Of a DNA stretch of 64,000 nt, positions 48,314-62,000 are shown piece by piece. The notes under the pieces were generated by a model, which saw nothing but the letters and a program-made list of their open reading frames with translations, made no database searches and had not been told where the DNA came from. The position numbers and the translations under genes are program-made. Source of the DNA: Spirometra erinaceieuropaei. Its lineage: Eukaryota > Platyhelminthes > Cestoda > Diphyllobothriidea > Diphyllobothriidae. Within the stretch, counting starts at the first letter, position 1. Every line of letters begins with the position of its first letter. The stretch is from the NCBI GenBank assembly GCA_902702965.1, contig CACRXP010000663.1, positions 278,328 through 342,327 on the forward strand. Reading direction: 5' to 3'.

Positions 48314-49948
48314 TTCTTCCTCCTCCTCCTCCCCTTCCCCCCTTCGTTCTACATTTTTATGCTTGTTTTGTTTATTTTTCCCGCTTGCAGCAGAAGAAAC
48401 AGTTTGAGGATTTGTGCTACTTCTATATCCGCGCGGTGGCCTGTTTGCATCCCTTCCCTGCGGCTTCCGAGAACCTCACGCAAATGTTCAAACTGATCTC
48501 CACCTCTGCCCTTCCAGGCGAAACTTTTAGCCAGGTGGAGAGCCTGAGTTGCATTGAGGACCTGACTGAGGTCTTTCGCGCGCCATCCCATCTCCTATTG
48601 CGTTTTCACGCCCTCGTTTGGACACATGGAGGTATTTTGCAATCGCGCAAAAGCGCTTTTCACATTTTGCGGTCAGGTACACCTACCCTGATACCGCAGG
48701 TCTCAATGTGTCGGCGTGTGATTTGGCCTAATGACACACTGTCACTTATGATAAGAAGGGGTTTTGTCTACAGAGTATAGCGGGTTGAAACTAGTTCTAG
48801 GAAACCGAACGAGAATTGCGAAATTGCTTACACAAACAGGGATTGACAACACGAGGAGTGATCCTGGCCCTCATCTCGCAACTGCCAGGGAGGCCCCTCT
48901 AAAGACTGGTCGTCTTTACATTGTCCCGCCTCCGGAGCAGAGCTGAAGAGCAAGAAGGAGAGAGAGGGTGCGCTAGCTGCAATGCAAGTGCGCTTTACCG
49001 TAGATTTTCTCGGAAATAACCAGTGCTCTGCCGACTCTGTGGGCGCGCGTTGTACGCCGTCGCTTGCGACAGTTGAGCCGCTGTCCCTACCATCAGTCAC
49101 ACCGACTTGTCCCCGGCCTATAAAGCCCTATGTTATTGACTCCGCCATGAACAGGCCAAGATTGTCCCGGCGAACTTCAAAAAGGTGTTGAACAGCCTGA
49201 TAACGAGCTTTCCTGACGGATAGGCAACAGACCCAGCATCCATTACAGTGACTCCATTATAGTGACTCATTGCCGAAGCAGCTCTTGTACCTGCCAGGGA
49301 GCCGCTAAAAGCCGGAGACAACAAAAGAATGAAATATGAACCAATCGAACGCCGATTAGTTCGACAAGTTACTTGAATTTTTAGTTGTGCATTCACCGCC
49401 TTGATTATGGGCAGTTAACGGAGTTATCTCAAAGGTCACTCTTAGAAAAAATTCGTTGAAACAAATCATTCTTCGTCCTCATATTTAATTGGGGTTACGC
49501 GAATCTTGTTTTAACCTAACCTGTTCCATGTCACTGAACATGTTTTCAGTTCATTTGTAAAGAACAGTAACTACGAGTCGGACAATAAGGAATGTGCTTG
49601 ACTGTGGGTACCAAAAATGCGATGCGATTTCCTGATTGTGCTTGGCTTTTAACCCAATTTTGGTGTAATTTTTAGTTATTTTTCGATGGCATTAGATTAT
49701 GGTTCGAGTTAATTGAAGATTTCACTTTAGTCCGATAGTTTCCAACTTCATTTGGACTTAATTGACGAAAGGCATCTGGCATACTCAAATTTCATCTACC
49801 ACTGGCGCTAATAAACAAAACCCATGTTAACCCAGCGGGTGCCCGGGGATTTACCTACAATGGACGGACGCAACCATTTTGACCCACCACCTTATCGTTC
49901 GCTATCTGTCCGTAGTTTGGATGACTCTGTTATTATTCTTACTGTCTT

Positions 49949-50044
<96 letters not shown>

Positions 50045-53000
50045 CGCCGCAACTACCACTGCTATTAATAGTAATACTAACGGCGTCCGTAGCGACACAA
50101 ATAATACTACTGGGTGATATTACTACCGCCTAATAGCACTGCTCTTATGGCCTTTCCAAGCCAGCCGACTTAATGGCCCTCGCTATTTTTAAGGACAGCA
50201 TTTCATTTCTCAAGGTATTTTTACCAATATTCATTTGAGACCTGATCCTCTTTCTAGCTCACGCACCCACTCGGGACTAATGTCGACCTCTTAAAGTGTT
50301 TATGCCTTCCTTTTAGATGTTGCTAGCATAGTCCGAGCAGCCGGCGACCTTTCCACAACAATCGAAGCCCTGACGCACGTTTCTAGAAAAACCTCCTCCG
50401 ATCCGCTGCCGCAGTCGTGGCCCTCAGCACTGAGCACACGCGTCAGAACCCTTCAATCGGAGTTGGAACGACTTCGCCTTCAGACGGACAATGCTCCGGA
50501 CAAATTGCGTCACGCCTTTTTAAAACTCCTAGTGAGACTGGTCTACCTGATGGTTGTGCACATTCATGGCATGTCCCTGTCTTCGGCCGACAGCGCGGTG
50601 AGTACTTGTCCTTCGACCTGAGAATCCCCACTTCCAGGGTGGGGGACGACTGAGCGGTGTTTAACCTTTTGAAGAAGATAGGCTCTCCAGAACAGGTTTA
50701 TTTAAATGCTGACGTTTCAAAGAGCTGAGTCGGCTCTCTATTGTCAAAGCGCCAAATGCACTTAGTCGACCAGAAATCCCAAGTGGTGTGTCACTTTGGT
50801 CGGCCTCATGCTGATCGATTTTTTTCCTCTCTCGCTGCCTCGGCCTCACGGGAGATGGTTGACGGGCGTTTCGCCTGTGTGCTTTGCGAGTCACCTCTCC
50901 GTCGGGGTGAGGTGAATGAACCTTTGTCGGGTGGCCGGTCTGGCGGTTCTTTTTCTTCCTCACCGAGTAAACTCGCCGTCGGGCTGTCTCCGTATGGCCT
51001 TCTTAAGTCAGGTGTGGTTGTTTGGTCCAGAGCTCTACGATTGTGATGACGTAGGACTTTGTAAGCTGCAGGAAGGTCCAGAAGCATGTTGATGGAGTGG
51101 GCATCGGAGAACCACGCCTCGAGAGTTAGCCGTTCTGATTTTGTGTTGCCTCGCCCTAAGGTGGTAGCCCTCTGGAAGTCAAAAGTATGCCGTTTCTCCA
51201 ACGTGTGTTGCTAGTTGAGATTTAGGGTCTAACCTCCGAGTGGCCGATTTATGCTATTGTAGTCGAGTTTGCAATTTCCGCCGGTTTCGCCCACATAATT
51301 GCAGTCGCCTTCATTGTAATTTATTTTTTGGATGACTGCTGAGGTTTCAGCGGGTAGCAATGGGTCTTTAGGTTGCATCAGGCGACGTCGAATTGTTGCT
51401 TGGGGTCGATGGGCTATGCCTACTCTGGTGGGTTTTAACAGTCGCGAAACCGCTTCAGAGACCCCTTTAACGTAAGGAATGACCCTCCAGACTTCGGGTT
51501 GCTGCTCATTTGGCCGTCGTCTGGGCGCCCAAAGTCTGCTTCTCTCGATGAAATGTCTGGGATAACCATCAGTGCTGTTTTACAGACGTGACTTCTGTCA
51601 CTTTGGGATCGAAAACATGTTAACCCAGGAACAACCAATATAAAATATTTACGGAATTTCACACAAGGTTTGTTGATGTTTATCGCCTAGTCAGTGGTTT
51701 GGCACGCCAGTCTAGGGCGCCACTTGTCTCTATCCAAGTAAACCACTCCAAGTGCTGTGTTCGTGGCGGGAGAGTGCTTCCGCTAATCGTACCTTTTGAA
51801 GGAAGTCGTGTGATGCCGGGGTTGCCTTGAATGAGACATTTAAATGTTGACTTACAGTCTGTGACCGATTTCGCAAAATGTTGGCCTTTTCGATTAGGAA
51901 GACTTACTTAGGTGGAGTTTTAATATTAGTTTCCACATGGCATAATCCCATCGTATTCCGGAATCGGTAGTATGCGGGCACTTCTTTTTCTCCTGTAAAA
52001 ACTTCACTCAGTAATAAATGACTACTTAAGCAGCACGCATTTTCCACACAGATTTTCGACGGCCTTATAACTTCGTTACAATGCCGTTCTTCATTTAGAC
52101 GCATCTGTAAAAAAACTCGGCACCTCAGTGGGATTTTAACCCACAACAGCAAGGAGAAGGATTTAGTACAGCCAATTACGTAGTCCTGATAGTCATCTGG
52201 TAAATTCTAGATGAATTACTTAGGAAATCCTGCTTGGGCAGTCAGCTTACTGTATCGGATTTGGTGGATTCCAGACCTTGCAGTAGGTTGGGCGGGTAAC
52301 TTGACCCAAATGTAATTAAACTCACATCGTCCGGCGGGGCCTCGTAGCTTAGGTGGCTAGAGCGTTAACTGTACTAAAGCCTTCCTTTTGTTGTCGTGCG
52401 TTCGATTCTCACCGAGGTGCCGAGTTTTTCACAGTTGGGTCAGTATGAAAAATGCAGGTATTTTTAATGGAAAACGTGCTCGAAACTGTGCTTTCTTTTT
52501 CTCATTTAGTATCAAATCGGGCCGATTTCACATTTTATACTAGAAGAAAAGGTAACTTTCGTTTTCAAAAAGTTTTTAATCATGAGATTTTTTAAGACGA
52601 TACAATGTCAATTCGTACAGCAGTGTACCTCTCCGTTTATTAATGTTCCTCATGAAGTACACAACGTAGTTCGCATTTATTGCAATGTTTTATAAATTCT
52701 ACATGGTATCTTCATAAAAAGCATAGAGGAATATATGATTTTCCCTACGCGGAATGTATACGCCTTATAGACAGCTGGTGTGACTCAAAATTATTCGCAA
52801 ACTGGAAAACCTTTTCAAAACCCAAATATGCCCTTTCTATGAGCATATGATGTGAGGACGGTGTAATTTACTATCAAAAGAGTAGAAGAGAACATATTTT
52901 TGTGCATGTTTTCTGTAAAATATATTTGAATTTTTAAGTCCATCGAAAACCAATGAGAAAATGCGTGCAAATTAAGTAGTTACTCACTACTTAGTGCAGT

Positions 53001-56000
53001 TTTTACAGGGGTCACAAAGAGGTGCATTCACAAGTCAAAATCACGGCGAGCCCAAGATATTATGGGATTAGACCGCATGATAAGTAATATTACAACCCCA
53101 CCTAAGTTATCCTTCCTAATCGAAAACGCATTTCTGAATTTCGGCCAACATTTCACGAGACCGGTCTCTGACTGTAGTCATCGAAGTATGAAATGTTTGG
53201 CACTATCAGCAGGCCAAATGTCTGGTGCGACTGTGCCGCTGACTGGTGTCAATTTAGTTGGTGAACACTAAGAAATTATGTAGTGGCCAGTCTTTCTAGG
53301 CCGAAAGATTGCTAGACTCGATCCCCGGTCGAGGTGTTTACACCAGAAAACGCATGAGGATCCCTGAAGGACCGAGTCCTTTGCAGTTACGTCATGTGGC
53401 GGCATAAAACTGACGAAAAACATGTCTGGGCCTTGGGTTTGTCTTCAAAATATACGTATGTGTTATGATAGTGGGCGCTCACCGATCAGGTTACGGAACA
53501 TGCTCGTTCCGTTGTGCCCTGGGGCTCATACTAGAACCCTCGCAGGCAGTCGCACAGCGACTAGTAGTAGACATAGATGAGATGATACCGATGGTACCGG
53601 GTTCGAATCTCAAGTGATCCACACTTGGGGTTGGGTATGACTGGCTGATAACGGCTAATAAGCCAGAAATTGCCATTCCGGTCTCCCTTGTCTTTGTCGG
53701 TACCATCTCATCTATACGTATGTGTATATTTATGGTAAATGGGCGCTCACCGGTCGGGTTACGGAACTTGCTCGTCCCTTTTTGCCTTGTGGCCCAAACA
53801 AAACCCTCGCAGGCAATCTCAGTAATAGAGGCACATCAGATGGCAATTTGAGCCCCAGGGCACAGTGATACGAGCACGCTCCGCAACCCGACCGGTGAGC
53901 ATCCGTTTGCTCCATCAAAACCGATAGGACAACAGGGCCGTGACTCAATGGTAGATTGTCACACTCAGCGAACAAAGATCCCGGGTTCGAATTTCAGGTG
54001 ATCCATCGGGTATGACTGGGTGATGATATCTAATAATCCAGAAATGGCCTTTCCGGGCTCCCTTGTCTTTGTTAGCACTACAATCTATACATGTATACTA
54101 CTTAAGTGGCATCCCCCCAAGTCACCGCCGAACTCCGGCATGTTAGGTAGCGTAGAAGTCCACTTAGGTGATTTTTTTTAAATGTAAAAGTATATTTGTC
54201 GATTTCGGTCCATGTTTGACGTGTTTAGGCGCCTAGCGTATTACCGTCCGACCTCACTTCCCTCCTCTCCGCCCTGCCGCCCATCTCACCTTCGGTGTAT
54301 TGTTATTCTTGTCCGCTAATGCATTTTAGAACCATCAGACAACGAGTCGTTGCCTCCTCTTTATTACCGTGCGTCTCCTCACCTGGCTGTCCGATCTCGT
54401 CTTCACCGTCTCCGAATTCCTTCACTCGGCTGAATGCGATGCTCTGGAACTGAAGTCACTCCTTCTTCCTCCACTCTTCGTCCTTTCTCTCTGGCTGAAG
54501 CATCAGAATACTTCGCCAGGTAGACTGCCGTTCAAATACCGCCGTCCTAACCTTCATACCTGCAGCTTGAATGGATATAGCTCACTTTAGGAGAAACCTC
54601 ATTGGTTTACTTAAAAAAAAACACTCAATGTAGCATGTTTCTGACAATAATTAACGGGGTTTTTAAGGCTGAAACAGGCAGCATTGTCTCATTTGATGTT
54701 CGAAGGGTTTTCACAATCCTCCGAAAGTATCTATAGACCAGACGCGGCATCTCCATCGCCACAAGGGTCCGGACGCCCGTTCGATTAGTTGTCTGTTGTG
54801 TAAGGATACGGTGAAGGCCCGAAAGTATCTGAGGCATACACAAAATGCCTACTTTGTTTGTTTAAGTAGGTCGTATGTTATTCATCACTTTCAGACGTCT
54901 GTCACTGACGTTACGATTCACCTTATCTGTGGTTGTGAATGATGGGCTGTGGGCGTGGAAGATGAACGAAAACTGGAGGTGTTTGACCACCACTGCTGCT
55001 TGAGGACCATTCTTCAAGTGAAGTACAGTGACTTCGTCTCAAATGAGGCAGTCCGCACTTGCGATATGACACTGCGGAGTTATCTCTGGCCGTCGAAGAA
55101 GGACTAGATCACGGAGGATGTCGGCTTTAGCAAATACTAGTTACCTTGATTTAGCGAAACGTCCGCGTCCACAGACGTTTTACCGTCTTGCAGTGTGCAT
55201 TTGGAACCTTACAAGTCCTCTTCGATGTCGGGTATAGCTGTATCACTGGATGCTGGAGTTGTTCTCAGCACGAAGATACTTTCACCCTCTCTACAGAAGG
55301 AAATTTTTTCGCGAATTTTTGCATCCGGTCTCCGATAGAGATGAACGGATGTTCCAGCTGTCGCCTTATCCTTGGAATTCATGTTTTAAGACGGAAACCT
55401 TCCTTCAAAGTTGGCGTGCCCACCCTACTGAGTTCGTGAGGTTATCGGTTGGCCTGAGCGACGCCTATGAGTGCTGCTGCTCTCTCTCTCTGGCTCTCCT
55501 GAACATTCAGTACATCTCGCCAAGGCCGACCTCTGACCCATAACTGACTGACCTTGATGTATGCCCCTCATGGTAGTATACATAAACGCTTTATTCACCC
55601 TTTCCTGGGAGTGATTGAGACAGTGACCTTGGGAGGTCTAATCCGTCAGTTCTGGGGCCCTACATGGAAGTCGATCGTAGCATCGACATCCCCGTCTTTC
55701 TGGCGTCGTTGGGCAGCAATTGCGGATTGAATATTGTTTTTTTATCGGAGATAGACCCACCACAGATCATTTTTATAACTCGCCTTCCTGATTGACCCCC
55801 TCCCTCACCGGTTTCTTTTTTTTCAGGACCGTCCAAGTTCTCCGATGTGGACTTTTTGGAGTACGCACCACCGGTGGGAGAGTCGGTGATCGAACTGCTC
55901 AACAGCCTTTCGGGCTTACTGGATTCACGCTCACAGCCTGGTGATTTCAACTTGGAAGTGCAACCAAGGGACGAGCAATTGCTTCTGCTTCCAGAAGGGT

Positions 56001-59000
56001 TTGCCCTACGTGTAAGAGCACAACAGAATTATATCCTGTTACGAAATCTTGAAATCCCAAAGCTGGCGGTGGTGCAATGCGATCATAAGCTGACCAGGCG
56101 GCTGACTATGGCTGGCTGATGACGGCTGGCGGGTCAGAAGTGGCCATTCCAGTTTCCCCGGGGCCTTGCTGGCAATGTTGTTCTGCTCCTTTGCGCTGTT
56201 TTTAATTGGCGTAGGCATACCGGTTTTTCATTCCCGACAGCAGAAACCAATTAGGTCGCGTTGTGGGTTCGTGCAGTACTGCTGGCGGTGTGACGTCTCT
56301 TGGCAACACGACAATAGGACCCCCCCCCAATCCCGGTGGCTTTGCGCTAACTTCCAGGGAGATTAGAGTTAGCGTTAAGGTTAGAGTTGGAGCCAAGTCT
56401 AGTCTTAGGGTTAGGACGCGGGATTACTTACCCCTGCCGAAACTTTGCGTAAGGCCACTTATTCTCGCGTCTCTCCCGTCTCTTGCTGTCATGCATTGCA
56501 TTTCGTGCGTAACGTTTTTTTTATCGAACTGAAGGGGGTGTGTATCGATCTGCGAAATTCAATCCCATAGACCGATGATGTGATCTCTGTGGACTAAGTT
56601 GTTTGGAGCAAACGCCATTATACGAGGCACATTCGACGACGTACAGTAGGTGGGCTAACTCATGAAATGTCCACCGAAATTCCGAAATACGTTTTCGTTT
56701 CGAAAAAATAAATTAAGTAGGGTTGTAAAACTAGTCAGCCTGCAGCATAATTCTATAATATTTCAGTTACTTCAGGATGTCGCCTTTCGAATGAACTTAT
56801 TTCCAGCTGCATGCAAAAATAAACTGTGTAAACAACGACTACTTCACGTACGAGCAGCGCCTGACGGCCTTGAACCTCTATCCCCTCCACTACAGGCAGG
56901 ACAGAGGTGACCTCATAGCAACGTTCCAGTTGATAAAAGGACTTAATCTGGATGTCGACTGGGAAACGTTTTTTGAAATGGCACCCAAGTCCAATCTCAG
57001 ACGACATGATTACCAGCTTAAAAAGGAACTGTGCCACACAAATCAACGTTCCTCCTTATTCTCACAGAGGGTCATTCGCCAATGGAACTCTTTGCCGGAG
57101 TTTGTTGTTAATTCCCCTACCGTGAACGTGTTCAAGAGACAACTGGATACTCACCTTCTGAAAGGCAACCCAAACTGCCGAAGCCTGATCTAACGGGTTA
57201 TTGAAATGACTATAAATATACTACTAACTAGATTTCAGCAGATCCCATTTTGTGCGTCAAACTTAGCCCATATTGAAATTTTCACAGTCCGAATGCTGTG
57301 AACAAAGTTTTTCGCAATTCTTTTGCGAATATAATACCCCTTTCACCTTTATGTTACATTATTAGATTTATGAATTCTCCCTACTAAAACTGCAAGCAAA
57401 CGTTTCGCAGTTTAACTATTTTACTTTATACCTGTACCCTCTAAATGGAGTTTTCATGGCTTCTGTCGTTTACTCCAAATATACTGACTGATACTTAAGT
57501 AGCATGAATTTGTATTATTGATTTCCGATGCCCCTAAATGTCCAATTGTATTTCATGGAAAACATGCATAAAAATATTCATTCTCCCCCTCATTCGGTAG
57601 ACAATTACACCTTCTTCCAATTGTATACTCGAAGGAGTGATATAATTCCGTTTTCGAAAAACGTTTCCAATTCCCGAATAATTTTGAACCCGCTCTACCG
57701 GTACGCTTGGATTCAGGGTTTCCAAACTACCAGCCGTATATTTTCTGCTTACGGAAAACCACACATTTCTCTACGGTACTAGAGGGGAAGCATATATGGT
57801 TCATAAAATTTAGCAGTGGATTTGATCCATATTGTTAACTTTACAAGCCACATTGGTAAATGCAGACACATGGCGATTTATGAACGGCCATTTCACGGTA
57901 TTTAAAAGTACCACAATTAGAAACTTTTTTAAAACTGAATTATGTCCCTCCTTCGAGCATAAAACTAGAAGAAGACCTAATTGTCTATCGAATGAGCAAA
58001 AGAATGAATGTTTTTATGCACGTTTTCCATAAAATATAATTGGGCATTTAGGGGCCATCGAAAATCAATGAGAAAGATGTATGCTACTTATGTAGTCATT
58101 TTTTACTGTATAGTTCTTGAATGCAGCCGGAAGTAAATTCATTCGAAAGCCGGCATCCTGACGTAACTGAAATGTTATAGAATTATTTTGCAGGCTGACT
58201 AGTTTTACACCCCTACTTAATTTATTTTTTCGAAACCAAAACGCATTTCGGAATTTTGGTTGACATTTCATGAGTTAGCCCACCTACTGTAGGTAAGAGA
58301 TCCTCTTTCGCAAATTTTTGCCGGGTTTGCTTGGGTTAACCTTAAGTTCATGTTTCCACAACTTCGTTGAAAAATATTTTGTCAACAATAGCCGTCTTCC
58401 GCCCAGATCAGAATAATTGGACTTTGCTTCGTTTCATTATCATGGGGGGAGGGAGAGGGGGAGGATCGGTCACCAACCGCCATACTTGCGTCTTGAGGCT
58501 GAGTGACCAAAACAGGAAGAAATACCGACAAAGGCGAAAGGGACTAGGATGGTCATTTCCGACCGTCATCAGCGAGCCAGCCATGCCTGAACTCGCTCAT
58601 CCATGTCGGTATTGCGTCTGTATTTTAGGGGAATGAAGGCTCAGAATCTCATTTTTTGTTTTCCAACCCCCCCCCCCTTGTCCTTGTTGCATTTAGGGTT
58701 TCACCCCCCTGGGTTTGCCGTCTGTCAAAGTGGATCCCTCAACTACTCTGGAGGAATTACATCCCGAACGCCTGCTAGACTTCTCCGCGCCGATGCCGGC
58801 ACATCTGCTGCTTCTGCGAGCTAGGCTTGTTCTTCAGAATTTCCGGTTTGTCCGCTTTGTTTTTTTCCTGCTCGTGTTTGCCGAACCTCAGGCGACATGG
58901 ACCTCTTTTTTTGCTGACACATTCTTGCCTTTTACCTCGGAGGCCGGCAGCCTCGAGACACTTGTCTAGCGGAGCCGAAGTGGAACGACCAGGCAGCAAG

Positions 59001-62000
59001 TCTGCCCCTTGCCGATGACAGGCACTTTTCGTTTTCTGTCGGACTGCCCTGTGACTAAGATCTCGCCTTACGTTCCTCGGCGCAATTCAGGATGATGACT
59101 TGCTTGCCACGAGAGAACCTGCTCATTATATTTCGCTACAGTGTCATTCTTGTCTATCAAGGGTAGCTAAACCGCTGTGGTCACGATTTCTCTGGAGTAG
59201 ATAGGGAAGCTGTTGGTGTAATGATTTCTCGACCATCTGACCCAAAACAAAGCAATTACATCGGAGAAACCGGAAGACAGCTCCGAACGAGTATGGCCGA
59301 ACACGCTGCAGCGGTGCGGAGAAATGATACCAGCTCTCAAGTTGCGGCTCATTCGACGAGATCCGGCCACACATTCAAATTCGATAAGGCCGAAATTCTC
59401 GCATGAGATGATAACCGCGTGAGCCGGGAGCTACTTGATTTACTGCCCCCCCCAGTCCATTAACAAGTACAGTGGCCTTCCTCTCCCATGCTCGGTGCTG
59501 AGAGTTCGCCTAGGTGGAGTAATTAGCCACGCGGGGAGCGCACAGGTGAACATTCGTCCTAACACCAGGGTCGGTACGTCAGATGGTCGAGCAATCGTCA
59601 CACCAACATCCAACGCACGTGATGAAATTGCAGCAATTAACGACGCAAATGTCGGCCATCAAACAGTCATCGCGCCAAGTGTAATGATTCCTGATGAGGG
59701 GGGGGGGTCGTTAATTTTTTATAGGTATGTAGTAGCATGGCGACTGTATCCTATAAACACTGCAGCCCCTTGTGCATGAACCACCCGTATCTGCTTTGGG
59801 TTCGTGCAGGAATCCGAAACGTCAGGCTAATAAAGCTCTTGTCCCGGCGATCGTGTCTCCTTCAAAACACTAAAGTTTGTTTAGCTTCGCCTTGTACTGT
59901 CTTTTACAATTTAACTCTCTGCCTAAAATCGCAAACTACACCTGGTCGTAGCATGTAGACCTCGAGGCCTCGCATTCTTTTTTGGGACGTGAAATCAACC
60001 CACTTCTACACCTATCCTCTGCTCTAGCCCTGATGGTCAAACTAGGCACGACTTAAGATATTTGCCCTTCCAATGCGTATCGCTCTGTAAGTTGTTCAAA
60101 ATAGTGTTTCGAACAACTTACAGTAGATTGGCTGACTCATGAATTGTTAACGAAAATTTCAAAATGTGTTTTCGTCTCGAAAAGATTACTTAAGTAAGGT
60201 TGTGATATTAATCACCGTGCAGCATAATCCTACAGTAATTCAGTTACTTCAGGTTGTCGGCTTTTGAACGAACTTCTTTCCGGCTGCCTGCAAAAACTAC
60301 ACTCTGTAAAAATGATTACTTCATTACCATGGATTTTCCCCATTTTTTTCGATGCCCTTATAAACTCAAATACATTTCATCGAAAACATGCATAAAAAAT
60401 ATTCATTATTTTATTCACTCGGCGGAAAATTACATCTTCTTAAAGTTTCATACTCTATGGAAGGGCATAATTCGGTTTTAAAAACATTTCCCACTCTCGA
60501 GTAATTTTGAATCCGACCTGCTGTTATATTTGAATTCTGGGTTTCGCAACTACAAGCTGTATATTTTCCGCGTACAGAAAACCATACATTTCTATGCTCT
60601 ATTGGGAGGCGACGTTATAGCTTTAAATATATTTGGCAGTGGATTTGAGCCATATTGTAAACTTAACAAGCAACAGTAAATGCAGAGACACAATGTTTTA
60701 TGAACGGGGATTTCACAGTCTTAGAAGTCTCATAATTAGAGGCTTTTTTTAAAACCGAATTGCACTCTTTCTTTAGGTACGCAATTTAAAAATGACGTAC
60801 TTTTCTACCAAACGAGTAAAAGAGTGAATATTTTTGTGCATTTTTTCTACAAAACATAATTGAATTTGCAATGGAAGGGGACGCTCACCGATCGTTCTTA
60901 CGGAACTCACTCGTTCCGTTGTGCCTTATGGACTCTCTCCCGAGCCCAACCAGCAGCCGCACAGCGGCGCATGATATAGGCAGAATGATATTACCGACAG
61001 AGACAAGGGAGAGTGTAATGGCCATTTCTGGCTTATTAGCCGTCGTGAGGCAATCATACCCAACCCCGAAGTGTGGCACACCCGAGGCTCGAACTCGCGA
61101 CCTGTTTGTTAGAAGTCCACGCCTCTAACCACTGAGCCACGAGCCCGTTGCCCTGTTGGTTTTCGATCGGGTGTGCCACTCTTCGGGGTTGGGTGTGATT
61201 GGCTGACGACGGCTAATAAGCCAGAAATGGCCATTCCAGTCTCCCTTGTCGGTAATATCATTCTGCCTATAATTGAATTTATCAGGGCATCGAAAATAAC
61301 TGAGAAAAAATCATGCGACTTAAGTATTCATTTTACAGAGTGCCGTTCTTGCGGGTGGCTGGGAAGAAGTTCCCCCAAAAGCCGGCATCGTAAAGCAACT
61401 GAATGATTACTCTGCAAGGCGATTAACGTTACAATGCTACTTAAGCGGTCTTTTCGAGTCGAAAACGCATTTCAGAATTTCGGTTGACATTTCATGTTTT
61501 AGCACATCTACTGTGTATGTGGCGATCTACCACTTTTAAGTCCCACCGCTGTCTCCACCCAGGGGTACGATAGGAGGTAAATTTTGCAAAGTTGCGTTGT
61601 GCAGGTATGCGTGGCGCCACTGCGGCAGTGAGTAGACTTATTTCGCGCGTTTTTTACGATGATAAGGTGCGCGTCTTGGGATCGAACGCCGTTGAAAACT
61701 CCATATTTCTCGGAGTTTTCAGTCTGTTTTTTCGGTCCATCCTCTCGTCTATGCGAAAAGCATCAAAACGTGCATTTGAGCCGGAGGGAATTAGCTGGTC
61801 AGCCGCGCTTTACGCCTGCGCGACTGGCTGTGCTGATCCTTGTGGCAGTCATTGGTCTCGACTCTGAACCTGTGTCTTTCGGCCTGTCGTCTTAGTTGCT
61901 GGTGGAGCGGTGAAGTTAGAAACGTCTGTTTCACTGTTCCCGACAGGACGCTCGCGTTCCGACCACTTCGCGCGTGGTCTTGCTCCCGCCTCGTATGTGG

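Noticed and set aside
47932..48780. 282-codon protein with poly-Phe/Leu
   Set aside because: The frame runs through the (TTC/CTC)n microsatellite; only its end (48391-48631) is a real SMG7 exon.
49824..50117. Poly-Thr, poly-Leu and poly-Val proteins
   Set aside because: Products of the (CTA)n array in three frames.
61090..61155. tRNA gene on the - strand
   Set aside because: A and B boxes are good, but it is flanked by inverted SINE tails and related modules recur at 53300-54000; a working tRNA is not supported.
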